A stretch of DNA of 64,000 bases. Source: Paraburkholderia sediminicola. Lineage in GTDB: Bacteria > Pseudomonadota > Gammaproteobacteria > Burkholderiales > Burkholderiaceae. The stretch lies in contig NZ_CADIKC010000010.1 in the NCBI RefSeq assembly GCF_902859805.1, forward strand, positions 124,001 through 188,000, in the 5' to 3' direction. Shown here piece by piece: positions 38,101 to 45,858 of this stretch; position 1 is the stretch's first letter, and each line of letters opens with the position of its first letter. The position numbers and the translations under genes are program-made. The notes under the pieces are model-generated. The model searched no databases and was not told where the DNA came from. It saw only the letters and a program-made list of their open reading frames with translations.

Positions 38101-38640
38101 AGAAATTACTGATAAAACAACACGTTATGCGGCAGGCATGACATTCGTTTGACGCAAGTTGATTTGTCCGTCGCACCGCACTGGTGCAGGATAAATCTGC
38201 ATTTGTTACCGATTTCAGGAGAGATTTTGACCACCTGATCACGCTCGGCGCGAGTGGCAGGGCAAATCGATGCAGACAAAAAACCCGTCGATTGGCCATC
38301 TCGATGTAAACCAGAAAGTGTCACGGAACGTTAATGCTCTATGCCGGTCGAATGCGCGTTGGCGGTCTCCAGCAGGTGTTTAACAGCCCGCAGTAGTACC
38401 CGCTCGACGTCCCGGTGCGCCGGCAAGGCTTTACATGCCTGCGCTCTGACCGTATTTCCCCTGATCAAGGTTGTCTCGAAATTGCCGTTATGCTGAAAGA
38501 ATCGGTGCGATTCCGGCATCTGGCGGCAAGGGCGAGGCGAAGCGCGTTGACGATCGTTTTTTTCGATCGGAACGCGGCACTTATTTGTGTTTTTGCGATC
38601 GGAGCTTACAAGCCGGTTTAAGGAGCGCGTATAAGTGCTT
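38101..38640. other. Intergenic region without a convincing gene
   Basis: This part of the 778-bp gap between divergent phaP and the endopeptidase gene holds only short, badly supported open frames. One palindrome stands out: GCACC-GCACT-GGTGC at 38173-38187. The downstream end carries the endopeptidase promoter, listed separately. Confidence 0.4.
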
Positions 38641-38644
38641 CAAA

Positions 38645-38673
38645 TTGCTAATTTTTCGTTGTTTTACTACACT
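38645..38673 (+). promoter_or_regulatory. Candidate promoter of the D,D-endopeptidase gene
   Basis: TTGCTA (38645-38650) and TACACT (38668-38673) are exactly 17 bp apart. Transcription would begin near 38680, about 30 bases before the ATG at 38709. Confidence 0.5.
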
Positions 38674-38708
38674 TGCGGAAACCTCTTGCCGCTCCCTACT
38701 GAACACCC

Positions 38709-39893
38709 ATGAAAACCGACATGTTTTCGTCGCTAAAAGTGATCCACGGCGCGGCTCGCAGCACCGCTCTGTCGGTGGCCGCCTCCATGGTCATCGCAGC
38801 GGCGTTCGCCACGCCTGTCAGCACTTTTGCCGCCACGCCCGCCACTACGGCAAAAACCTCCAAACACGCGAAAGCGGCCAAAAAGCCCGCCGCGGCCCCT
38901 GCCGACAAAGTGTCGAGCAAGAAGGCCGCTAAAGGCGCCGCTGCAAAGACCGTGGCCGCTGCGGATGACGACGCGCCGCGCGCGAGCGTCAAGCGCAAGC
39001 GCGTGACGTACTCGTCGAACGGTCGTCACCACTCGGTGATGCGCCGCGTCGCGTACGAACCGCGTCCGCCTACCGTCGGCCAGGCTTTCGGTCTGCACGA
39101 CACGCCGGACGCGCTGATGCTGCGCTCGAGCGTTGCCTATGTGATCGATCAGAACACCGGCGAATCGCTGTTCGACAAGAATTCGCGCGCCGTGGTGCCG
39201 ATCGCGTCGATCACCAAGCTGATGACCTCGATGGTGGTGCTCGACTCGAAAGAGCCGATGACCGACCAGATCGAAGTCACCGACGAAGACCGCGATTACG
39301 AGAAGAACACCGGCTCGCGTCTGTCGGTGGGCTCGGTGCTTTCGCGTGAAGACATGCTGCACATCGCGCTGATGGCCTCGGAAAACCGCGCGGCCGCGGC
39401 GCTGTCGCGTTACTTCCCGGGCGGCCGTCCGGCGTTCCTCGCGGCAATGAACGCGAAGGCCAAGCAACTCGGCATGACCGATACGCATTTTGAAAACCCC
39501 ACGGGTTTGACGAGCCAGAATGTTTCGAGCGCGCGCGACCTCGTGAAGATGGTCAATGCGGCGTATCAGTATCCGATGATCCGCAAGTTCTCGACCGACC
39601 ACAGCTACGAGGTGTACACCGGCAAGCGTTCGCTGGCGTACAACAGCACGAATGCATTGGTGCGTAACCCGACGTGGGACATCGGTCTGCAAAAGACTGG
39701 TTTCATTAACGAAGCAGGCGAGTGCCTTGTGATGCAGGCGACCATTCACGGTCGTCCGATGATCATGGTGCTGCTCGACTCGTCGGGTAAGTACTCGCGC
39801 TTTGCGGACGCGACGCGTCTGCGCACGTGGCTCGATAACGGTGGCGATCAGCCGCGCATTACCAGCGCGGATGCCGGCGGCGCGGGCACCTGA
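38709..39893 (+). CDS. pbpG: D-alanyl-D-alanine endopeptidase (PBP7-like, S11 family)
   Basis: This low-molecular-weight penicillin-binding protein trims peptidoglycan crosslinks in the periplasm. The 394-residue protein has a signal peptide (about 1-41, ending STFAATP). A basic Ala/Lys/Pro-rich spacer (about 45-110) is followed by the S11 peptidase domain. All three active-site motifs are present: S167-I-T-K170, S224-E-N226 and K329-T-G331. The long lysine-rich spacer after the signal peptide is unusual and may bind the cell wall. The start at 38709 gives a complete signal peptide. A terminator follows the gene. Confidence 0.92.
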   Translation: MKTDMFSSLKVIHGAARSTALSVAASMVIAAAFATPVSTFAATPATTAKTSKHAKAAKKPAAAPADKVSSKKAAKGAAAKTVAAADDDAPRASVKRKRVTYSSNGRHHSVMRRVAYEPRPPTVGQAFGLHDTPDALMLRSSVAYVIDQNTGESLFDKNSRAVVPIASITKLMTSMVVLDSKEPMTDQIEVTDEDRDYEKNTGSRLSVGSVLSREDMLHIALMASENRAAAALSRYFPGGRPAFLAAMNAKAKQLGMTDTHFENPTGLTSQNVSSARDLVKMVNAAYQYPMIRKFSTDHSYEVYTGKRSLAYNSTNALVRNPTWDIGLQKTGFINEAGECLVMQATIHGRPMIMVLLDSSGKYSRFADATRLRTWLDNGGDQPRITSADAGGAGT

Positions 39894-39937
39894 AGCCACC
39901 TCGGCATCACCTTGTGGCCAGTTTTCGAACCGGCCAG

Positions 39938-39968
39938 AAAAAAAGCCTCGCAGATGCGAGGCTTTTTT
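39938..39968. terminator. Bidirectional terminator after pbpG
   Basis: AAAAAAAGCCTCGCA and TGCGAGGCTTTTTT form a perfect stem around a short loop. It lies 45 bp after the pbpG stop and 30 bp from the stop of the opposing IclR-family gene. Confidence 0.9.
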
Positions 39969-39997
39969 ATTTCGTCGGATGACGGGCGGCCATCCGC

Positions 39998-40804
39998 TTA
40001 TGCGTGCTGGGGATGCGTATGCTCGTGCGGCGTCTGTGGGCGATAACCAAGCGACTCGGAAATCAGTAGAGCCGTTTGGCTGAGCTGCCCCAGCCACGAG
40101 TCCTGCAGGCGATCCGCCGGGGCCGACAGCGACAGGCCCGCAACCAGTTTGCCGGTGTCGTCGTAAATCCCCGCTGCGATGCAGCGCACACCCAGTTCCA
40201 GTTCTTCGTTATCGCGCGCGCAGGCCTGTTGGCGCACGTGCGACAGCTCACGTTCGAGCTTGGTCAGATCGGTGATGCTGTTCTGCGTGTGGCCGGACAG
40301 TCCGGTGCGCGTGGCGTAGGCGCGCACGCGGGTCGATTCGTCCGCGGCGAGGAAGAGTTTGCCCACCGAGGTTAGATGCAGCGGCGCCCGCCCGCCAATC
40401 GCCCGCACCACCTGCATGCCGGAGCGCTCGGAGTAGGCGCGTTCTATATAGACGATCTCGTCGCCCTGGCGCACCGACAGGTTCACGGTCTGGCCGGTTT
40501 GACGGTGCAGTTCGCGCATCGGCGTGAGCGCCGCGTCGCGTACCGACAGCCGCGCTTTCACCAGATTGCCCAGTTCGAGCAGGCGCATACCGAGACGGTA
40601 AGTGCCGGGATCCGACCGGTCGACCAGCCGGCACATCACCATGTCGTTCAGGATGCGGTGCGCGGTGGACGGGTGCAGCTCCGTGCGGATGGCGAGTTCC
40701 TTCAGGCTGACCGGGTCGCTATGCGCAGCGAGTGCATCGAGCAGGCGCATCATGCGTTCGATCACCTGGATCGAAGTTTTGGGATCCGGGTTCGTATCGC
40801 TCAT
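39998..40804 (-). CDS. IclR family transcriptional regulator
   Basis: The 268-residue regulator has an N-terminal winged helix (about 10-75; SIQVIERMMRLLDALAAHSD, then LKELAIRTELHPSTAHRILN) and a C-terminal IclR effector domain. The effector domain has the signature RSGMQVVRAIGGRAPLHLTS followed by VGKLFLA and ends near CIAAGIYDDTGKLVAGLSLS. It is divergent from lutA with a 180-bp gap that contains a TTGGAA-N6-TTCCAA palindrome. This placement suggests it controls lutA-lutB and itself, probably in response to an organic acid. The effector cannot be read from sequence. Confidence 0.93.
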   Translation of the reverse strand: MSDTNPDPKTSIQVIERMMRLLDALAAHSDPVSLKELAIRTELHPSTAHRILNDMVMCRLVDRSDPGTYRLGMRLLELGNLVKARLSVRDAALTPMRELHRQTGQTVNLSVRQGDEIVYIERAYSERSGMQVVRAIGGRAPLHLTSVGKLFLAADESTRVRAYATRTGLSGHTQNSITDLTKLERELSHVRQQACARDNEELELGVRCIAAGIYDDTGKLVAGLSLSAPADRLQDSWLGQLSQTALLISESLGYRPQTPHEHTHPQHA

Positions 40805-40876
40805 GGGGAGGAATCGGTTGACGCGTCAAACAGCGGAAATTGATTGTATCCCGTATTGTGAAAAGATGGAAAGCAG

Positions 40877-40894
40877 TTGGAACGCCTATTCCAA
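40877..40894. promoter_or_regulatory. Candidate IclR-type operator between iclR-family gene and lutA
   Basis: TTGGAA-CGCCTA-TTCCAA is an 18-bp interrupted palindrome. IclR-family operators often have the form TGGAA-N5-TTCCA, so this differs only by one spacer base. It lies 73 bp from the regulator start and 91 bp from lutA. Confidence 0.5.
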
Positions 40895-40984
40895 TTTAAC
40901 GTGGCATTCGTCCTATGCCTTCCGGCCGTTGGTATTGTGCGGCAAACAGCGGATAATCAGGGACGTTTTCCCGAAGGAGGGCTC

Positions 40985-41707
40985 ATGCGAGTCGGATTGT
41001 TCGTCACCTGCCTGATCGACCTGATGCGTCCGGAGATCGGTTTTTCGGTCATCAAGCTGATCGAAGGCGCCGGTTTCGAGGTGGTGGTGCCCCCCGCGCA
41101 AACCTGCTGCGGGCAGCCCGCGTACAACTCGGGCGAGCGGCGCATCGCACGCGATCTGGCCGAGAAAACCCTGCGCGAATTCGAACAGTTCGACTATGTC
41201 GTGGTGCCGTCCGGTTCGTGCGGCGGCATGATCCGCGCGCATTATGGCGACCTTTTTGCCGACGATCCGGAACTGATGAACCGCTTCGGCCGGTTGCGCG
41301 CCAAAGTGTTCGAGTTGACTGATTTCCTGCTCAACGTGGCCAAGGTGCAATTGCAGCCCGGTGAGTTCGCCGGCCAGGTGACGTACCACGATTCCTGTTC
41401 GGGGCTGCGCGAACTGGGTGTCAAAACGCAGCCGCGTGCACTGCTGGCGCAGGTTGGCGTGGCGGTGACTGAAATGAAAGATTGCGAGCACTGCTGCGGC
41501 TTCGGCGGCACCTTCGCGATCAAGTACGGCGACATCTCCACGGCAATCGTCGACGAGAAATGCGCGAATATCGGCGCGAGCGGCGCCGGCACGGTGGTGC
41601 TCGGCGACCTCGGCTGCATGCTCAATATTGAAGGTCGCCTGCGGCGCACGGGCGACACCGCGACACGCGTGCTGCACATCGCCCAGGTGCTGGCCGGCGA
41701 CGCTTAA
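40985..41707 (+). CDS. lutA: L-lactate utilisation (Fe-S)-binding protein LutA
   Basis: LutA (YkgE) is one subunit of the LutABC iron-sulfur L-lactate dehydrogenase complex. The 240-residue protein has two cysteine-rich CCG domains: QTCCGQPAYNSGE near residue 40 and DSCSGLRELG / EHCCGFGGTFAIK near 140-180. The ATG at 40985 is preceded by an ideal ribosome site, AAGGAGG; the frame is open earlier but unsupported. lutB follows 184 bp downstream. The divergent IclR-type regulator is likely to control it. No lutC follows. A GlcF-like role is less likely given the adjoining LutB. Confidence 0.9.
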   Translation: MRVGLFVTCLIDLMRPEIGFSVIKLIEGAGFEVVVPPAQTCCGQPAYNSGERRIARDLAEKTLREFEQFDYVVVPSGSCGGMIRAHYGDLFADDPELMNRFGRLRAKVFELTDFLLNVAKVQLQPGEFAGQVTYHDSCSGLRELGVKTQPRALLAQVGVAVTEMKDCEHCCGFGGTFAIKYGDISTAIVDEKCANIGASGAGTVVLGDLGCMLNIEGRLRRTGDTATRVLHIAQVLAGDA

Positions 41708-41891
41708 CGATCGTCGCAGCGCCCAAAGCTCGCGGTTGATTCAGTGCATGCCATTTCGCGCGCTTCATTCGTTCGCTTCACTCGTTCGCGTCACGCGTTG
41801 ATTTCACCCGCTGTTCGCTCGCGCGTTTCAACAGCGCTTTTCAGCAGCGCATCTTATTCGCGCTTTTCTCTCGAGTACGCCTAAGGCCGCC

Positions 41892-43307
41892 ATGCAAGTC
41901 CAATCGATGCATTTCAAGGCTCGCGCGGGCCAGAAACTCGCCGATCAGCGTCTGCAGCAGAACCTGACCAAGCTGTCTACCAAGTTTGTGTCTGCCCGCG
42001 CCGCGGCCATGACCGTGATCGATTTCCCCGCCACCCGCGCCGCGCTGAAGGAGCGCCGCAATCGCGCGCTGGAAAATCTCGACGTCTGGCTCGAAACCTT
42101 CGAACGTGAAGCGACCCGGCGCGGCGTCACGGTCCTGTTCGCCGAGACGACGCAGGAGGCCGCGCGCCTTGTCGGCGATATTGCGCGCCGGCACGAGGTG
42201 AAGAAGGTGATCAAGACCAAGTCGATGGTCACCGAGGAAATGCGCCTGAACGAGGTGCTGGGGCAGATGGGCGTGCAATCGATCGAAACCGATCTGGGCG
42301 AATACATTCTCCAGATCAACGAAAACGAGCCGCCCAGCCACATCATCGCGCCGGTCGTCCATAAGGATAAGGACGAGGTCGCCGACCTGTTCGCGAAAAC
42401 GCACGGCCGGCCGCGTCTGACCGAGATCACCGACATGACCCGCGAAGCACGCGAGATGCTGCGTCCGCACTTCATGACGGCGGACATGGGCGTGACCGGC
42501 GGCAACTTCGTGGTGGCGGAGACGGGCTCGGTCGTGCTGGTCACGAACGAGGGCAACGAGGGCATGTGCACGGTGATGCCACGCGTGCATGTGGCGGTGA
42601 CCGGCATCGAAAAGGTGTTGCCCACGCTGGAAGATCTCGCGACCGCAATGCGTCTGCTGCCGCGCTCGGCAACTGGTCAGGCGACGTCCAACTATTTTTC
42701 GGTGCTGACCGGGCCGCGCGGCGAGGGCGATCAGGACGGCCCCGAGCATATGTACGTGGTGCTGGTCGACGGCGGGCGCACGGGGCTGATCGGCGGCGAC
42801 TTCCAGGAGATGTTGCGCTGTATCCGTTGCGGCGCGTGCATGAATCACTGCCCGGTGTATCAGAAGGTGGGCGGTCACGCCTACGGCTGGGTTTATCCGG
42901 GGCCGATGGGGTCAGTGCTGACGCCGAGTTACGTCGGGATCGACAAGGCACTGGATCTGCCTCAGGCGGCGACGTTGTGCGGCGAGTGCAACAGCGTGTG
43001 TCCGGTGGGCATTCCGTTGTCCGATCTGCTGCGCAAGCTGCGCGAGAAGCAGGTCGAGCGGCATCTGCGGCCGTGGCGCGAGCGGGCAGGGCTTGCCGTC
43101 TGGGGTTTCCTGGCGCTGCACCCCGACGCTTACGCGCTCTTCACCAAGCTGGCGGTTCGCGTGCTGGAAAGAATGGGTGGGCGAAATCGTTCGATTGCCA
43201 GGTTGCCGCTGGGTGGAGCGGGCTGGACTAATACGCGCGATATGCCGGCGCCGGTCGGCCGCACGTTCAGAGAGTTGTACGCCGCGCAACGCAGCCATAT
43301 TGGTTGA
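41892..43307 (+). CDS. lutB: Lactate utilisation iron-sulfur protein LutB
   Basis: LutB (YkgF) is the electron-transfer subunit of the LutABC lactate oxidation complex. The 471-residue protein has an N-terminal LUD-type domain (VIKTKSMVTEEMRLNEVL, GNFVVAETGSVVLVTNEGNE). A ferredoxin pair follows: cluster 1 CIRCGACMNHCPVY near 312 and cluster 2 CGECNSVCPVG near 362, each with a C-x2-C-x2/3-C-x3-C pattern. The C-terminus is hydrophobic and basic. It lies 184 bp after lutA, and the gap contains short TTCGTTCGCTTCACTCGTTC-like repeats. lutC is not adjacent. Confidence 0.92.
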   Translation: MQVQSMHFKARAGQKLADQRLQQNLTKLSTKFVSARAAAMTVIDFPATRAALKERRNRALENLDVWLETFEREATRRGVTVLFAETTQEAARLVGDIARRHEVKKVIKTKSMVTEEMRLNEVLGQMGVQSIETDLGEYILQINENEPPSHIIAPVVHKDKDEVADLFAKTHGRPRLTEITDMTREAREMLRPHFMTADMGVTGGNFVVAETGSVVLVTNEGNEGMCTVMPRVHVAVTGIEKVLPTLEDLATAMRLLPRSATGQATSNYFSVLTGPRGEGDQDGPEHMYVVLVDGGRTGLIGGDFQEMLRCIRCGACMNHCPVYQKVGGHAYGWVYPGPMGSVLTPSYVGIDKALDLPQAATLCGECNSVCPVGIPLSDLLRKLREKQVERHLRPWRERAGLAVWGFLALHPDAYALFTKLAVRVLERMGGRNRSIARLPLGGAGWTNTRDMPAPVGRTFRELYAAQRSHIG

Positions 43308-43410
43308 ACGAGCGGCGCAGTCGTTGTGGCCGCAGTCATTGTGGCTTTAACGGCTGATGCAGGAGAAGTGACGTGAGACTACGCTTATACCTGCGTCGCT
43401 CCCCGCCGGA

Positions 43411-43977
43411 TCAATGGTCCGTCATCCCGCCTGGCTGGCGGCCGTTATTGCTTCTGGCCTGCGAATTCCCGCCATTGCCGCCATTCCCGCGGCCACCGCT
43501 GTTGCCTGCCTGTTGCGGCGGAGGGGGCGGCGGGCTGCCTGCACCCGGCCGTGGCGCATTCGATCCACTCGGTCCTCTCGGCCCGCCAACAGCCCCTTGA
43601 GGCGGCGGCCCCCCATGCTGCCCACCGCCGTTCGGCTGACCATGCCAGCCGTTATCTCCCCGGTTGCCGTTGTTTCCATCGTTGCCATTATTCGGCCGCC
43701 CCCGGTCCGGATAACCCGGGTAGCCCCGATAACCAGGTCCCGGCCCGTAATAGCGGCCCGGCCCGTCGTAGTAACCGGGGCCCCCGTAATTGCTGTAGCC
43801 CATGTAGACGTTGGTCTGCGGCACAACCGGCACGCCGGTCGCATAGCCGTCGTAACCGTCATAGCCGCTGTAACCGCCGCCGTAGCCGGCCACCGGCGAG
43901 CCGTCCGGATAGACCGCGCAGCCGCCTAGCAATGCAGTAGCGACCATCAGGCCGGCGAGTGGAGCAATACGTTTCAT
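43411..43977 (-). CDS. Gly/Pro/Asn-rich small lipoprotein
   Basis: The 188-residue protein begins MKRIAPLAGLMVATALLGGC, a lipoprotein signal with lipobox LLGGC (Cys20). The mature part is low-complexity: Gly/Tyr repeats (GYGGGYSGYDGYDGYATG), then GYPGYPDRGRP and Asn/Gly stretches, a Pro-run PPPPPPQQ, and a final RQPGGMTDH. It is predicted to be anchored in the envelope. No domain is recognisable and the function is unknown. It converges on lutB and is divergent from the next small gene. Confidence 0.7.
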   Translation of the reverse strand: MKRIAPLAGLMVATALLGGCAVYPDGSPVAGYGGGYSGYDGYDGYATGVPVVPQTNVYMGYSNYGGPGYYDGPGRYYGPGPGYRGYPGYPDRGRPNNGNDGNNGNRGDNGWHGQPNGGGQHGGPPPQGAVGGPRGPSGSNAPRPGAGSPPPPPPQQAGNSGGRGNGGNGGNSQARSNNGRQPGGMTDH

Positions 43978-44252
43978 TGGAAGGACCAGTGCGAAGATTT
44001 CATCTCTGTAAGACAGCTATTATCGCTAAGCGTCGCACCAGCTTTGTATGCGTTTGTAAGGATTTCTTTTTCATGCCACGACGCAGGTCAGCGTCGTATG
44101 CGGCAGAGCCAGGCCAGTTAATGGACTGTTCCATCCAGCGCAACGCTGTATCTCGCGCCAGCAGGTTTTTCCCGATTGTAAATTCCTATAGCATTTCGAC
44201 TGGGCATAGTGGGTCACAAACTCACGAGCCCCTAATCGGAAGAAACCACATC
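43978..44252. other. Divergent intergenic region
   Basis: These 275 bp separate the lipoprotein gene from a small plus-strand gene. The GC content is lower than in the flanks. I see no clear promoter or RNA structure. Confidence 0.3.
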
Positions 44253-44492
44253 ATGAAAAAGACAATATCGGTGTACTGGCCCCTCGCCATCGTTGTGCCG
44301 CTTGCTGCGGCAGCCTATCTGCACATTTGCGGCGACGCGGCTTCGCGCTCCTCGCAGACCCCGCTCGCCGCTGATCAACTGACCGCGGAACTGGCGCGTG
44401 CGGTTTCGTACGGCATGGTCGACAACACGACGACGTTGCCGGCCAAACCTATGCACGCCGTCACGGCAATGCCGGTGGCCGAAGCGTCTTAA
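44253..44492 (+). CDS. Small hypothetical membrane or exported protein
   Basis: The 79-residue frame starts MKKTISVYWPLAIVVPLAAA and continues AYLHICGD, so it has a basic N-terminus and one hydrophobic segment, an uncleaved anchor or signal. The rest is short and polar (QLTAELARAVSYGMVDNTTT). A GGAAG site lies 10 bp before the ATG, slightly far. The frame is too small to be sure of, and I recognise no family. Confidence 0.5.
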   Translation: MKKTISVYWPLAIVVPLAAAAYLHICGDAASRSSQTPLAADQLTAELARAVSYGMVDNTTTLPAKPMHAVTAMPVAEAS

Positions 44493-44613
44493 GCGTCTTA
44501 AGCGGCGCCCCTAGGCGCGCGCAGCCTCCGGCGCGATCCGGCTGACCTTTGTATAATCGCGCCACCGTTTCCTAACTGCCGATCCGCGGGCGTTTAGCGT
44601 CCGAAAGCCTCTG

Positions 44614-45111
44614 ATGAAAACCGTGTCCGTCTGCTTTGTCTGCCTGGGGAACATCTGCCGTTCGCCGACCGCGGAAGGCGTGATGCGCCGTCTGGTCGAC
44701 GAGGCGAAACTGGCGGAGCGCATTCTGATCGATTCCGCCGGCACGGGCGACTGGCACATCGGTCAACCGCCTGACGACCGTGCGCAGCATGCGGCCGAAC
44801 AGCGGGGTTATGAGTTGGCCGCTTTGCGCGGACGCCAGGTTGCGGTCGCCGACTTCGAGCGTTTCGATCTGCTGATCGCAATGGACGACAAAAACGTCGC
44901 CGCGCTGCGCCAGATCTGTCCGGCGGAGCAGCGCGACAAAATCCGTCTGCTGATGGAATTCGTGCCTGAGACGGACGGCCGCTGGGGCGGCTCCCGCGAA
45001 GTCGTCGACCCTTATTTCGGCGGCGCCGAAGGGTTTGAACAGGTGCTGGATCAATGCGAAGCAGCCTGCCGCGGACTGATTGCAGCGTTGCGCCCCCAAT
45101 TGATCGCGTAA
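44614..45111 (+). CDS. Low-molecular-weight protein tyrosine phosphatase
   Basis: The 165-residue protein has the LMW-PTP phosphate loop C10-L-G-N-I-C-R16-S (pattern C-x5-R-S) near the N-terminus. The general acid Asp lies in EVVDPYFGGAEGF. Cys15 is the second loop cysteine typical of the family. It is cytoplasmic. It ends 142 bp before iscR on the same strand and has no exopolysaccharide kinase beside it, so the usual Wzb role cannot be assumed. This position next to isc is a known betaproteobacterial arrangement, inferred from memory. Confidence 0.9.
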   Translation: MKTVSVCFVCLGNICRSPTAEGVMRRLVDEAKLAERILIDSAGTGDWHIGQPPDDRAQHAAEQRGYELAALRGRQVAVADFERFDLLIAMDDKNVAALRQICPAEQRDKIRLLMEFVPETDGRWGGSREVVDPYFGGAEGFEQVLDQCEAACRGLIAALRPQLIA

Positions 45112-45184
45112 GACCGGCGGGTCATCGGCGAAGTCTGGGCCGGCTTATCCAGCAATTAAGCAAATGACCCAAATCACGATAGGG

Positions 45185-45236
45185 ATACTTGACTAATTCA
45201 GTCATGTATTTATACTTGATCAAACTTGTCGAGAAT
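45185..45236 (+). promoter_or_regulatory. iscR promoter with two IscR type-1 operators
   Basis: The promoter is TTGACT (45189-45194), a 16-bp spacer, and TATACT (45211-45216). A 25-bp site at 45185-45209 has the IscR type-1 form ATA-x3-GACT-x5-AGTC-x3-TAT and matches the E. coli consensus at all but one position by eye. A weaker site at 45212-45236 begins ATACTTGA and overlaps -10 and the start of transcription. Paired sites over the promoter are as in E. coli iscR. Holo-IscR should repress here. Confidence 0.8.
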
Positions 45237-45253
45237 TGCGGTTCCCACACCAT

Positions 45254-45784
45254 ATGAGACTCACCACGAAAGGCCGTTTCGCCGTCACGGCGATGATTGA
45301 CCTGGCACTGCGCCAGGAGCAGGGCCCGGTGACGCTTGCGGGTATCAGCCAGCGCCAACATATCTCCCTGTCATATCTCGAGCAGCTTTTTGGCAAGCTG
45401 CGTCGTCACGAAATCGTCGAGTCCGTGCGCGGACCGGGCGGCGGCTACAATCTGGCCCGCCGCGCTGAAGACGTGACCGTCGCCGACATCATTATCGCGG
45501 TCGACGAACCGCTCGACGCCACCCAATGCGGCGGCAAGGGCTCGTGCGAGGGCACCAAACAGCACGATGGCCACTGCATGACGCACGAATTGTGGTCCAC
45601 GCTGAACCAGAAAATGGTCGAGTACCTCGATTCGGTGTCCCTGAAAGATCTGGTCGATCAGCAGCGTTCGCGCGAAGGTGCGCCGGCGGTGTTGCGCGAC
45701 CGGCGCAACGAGGCGCCGGCGGTCGAACCCGCGCGCGTCGTGCCGAAAGGGCCTAATTCAGTTTTCAACATGGCCGGTTCCTAG
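45254..45784 (+). CDS. iscR: Fe-S cluster assembly regulator IscR
   Basis: IscR is an Rrf2-family [2Fe-2S] repressor that controls its own operon. The 176-residue protein starts MRLTTKGRFAVTAMIDLALR at 45254; the frame is open six codons upstream but the ATG gives the family start. The winged helix covers about 1-80 (LSYLEQLFGKLRRHEIVESV). Cluster ligands are Cys92, Cys98 and Cys108, with His111 as in CMTHELW. The gap between the second and third Cys is 10 residues, longer than the 6 in E. coli (98 to 104). The gene opens the isc operon. Confidence 0.96.
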   Translation: MRLTTKGRFAVTAMIDLALRQEQGPVTLAGISQRQHISLSYLEQLFGKLRRHEIVESVRGPGGGYNLARRAEDVTVADIIIAVDEPLDATQCGGKGSCEGTKQHDGHCMTHELWSTLNQKMVEYLDSVSLKDLVDQQRSREGAPAVLRDRRNEAPAVEPARVVPKGPNSVFNMAGS

Positions 45785-45858
45785 GCGCGGCAATCTGAAC
45801 GCACCGCAGCCTGATCAGGAACCCAGAAGCCAGAGCAATGACGTCCCCGGAGCAATTG

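Noticed and set aside
38060..38621. Several 60-80 codon frames between phaP and pbpG
   Set aside because: No ribosome sites, random composition and overlap with promoter elements.
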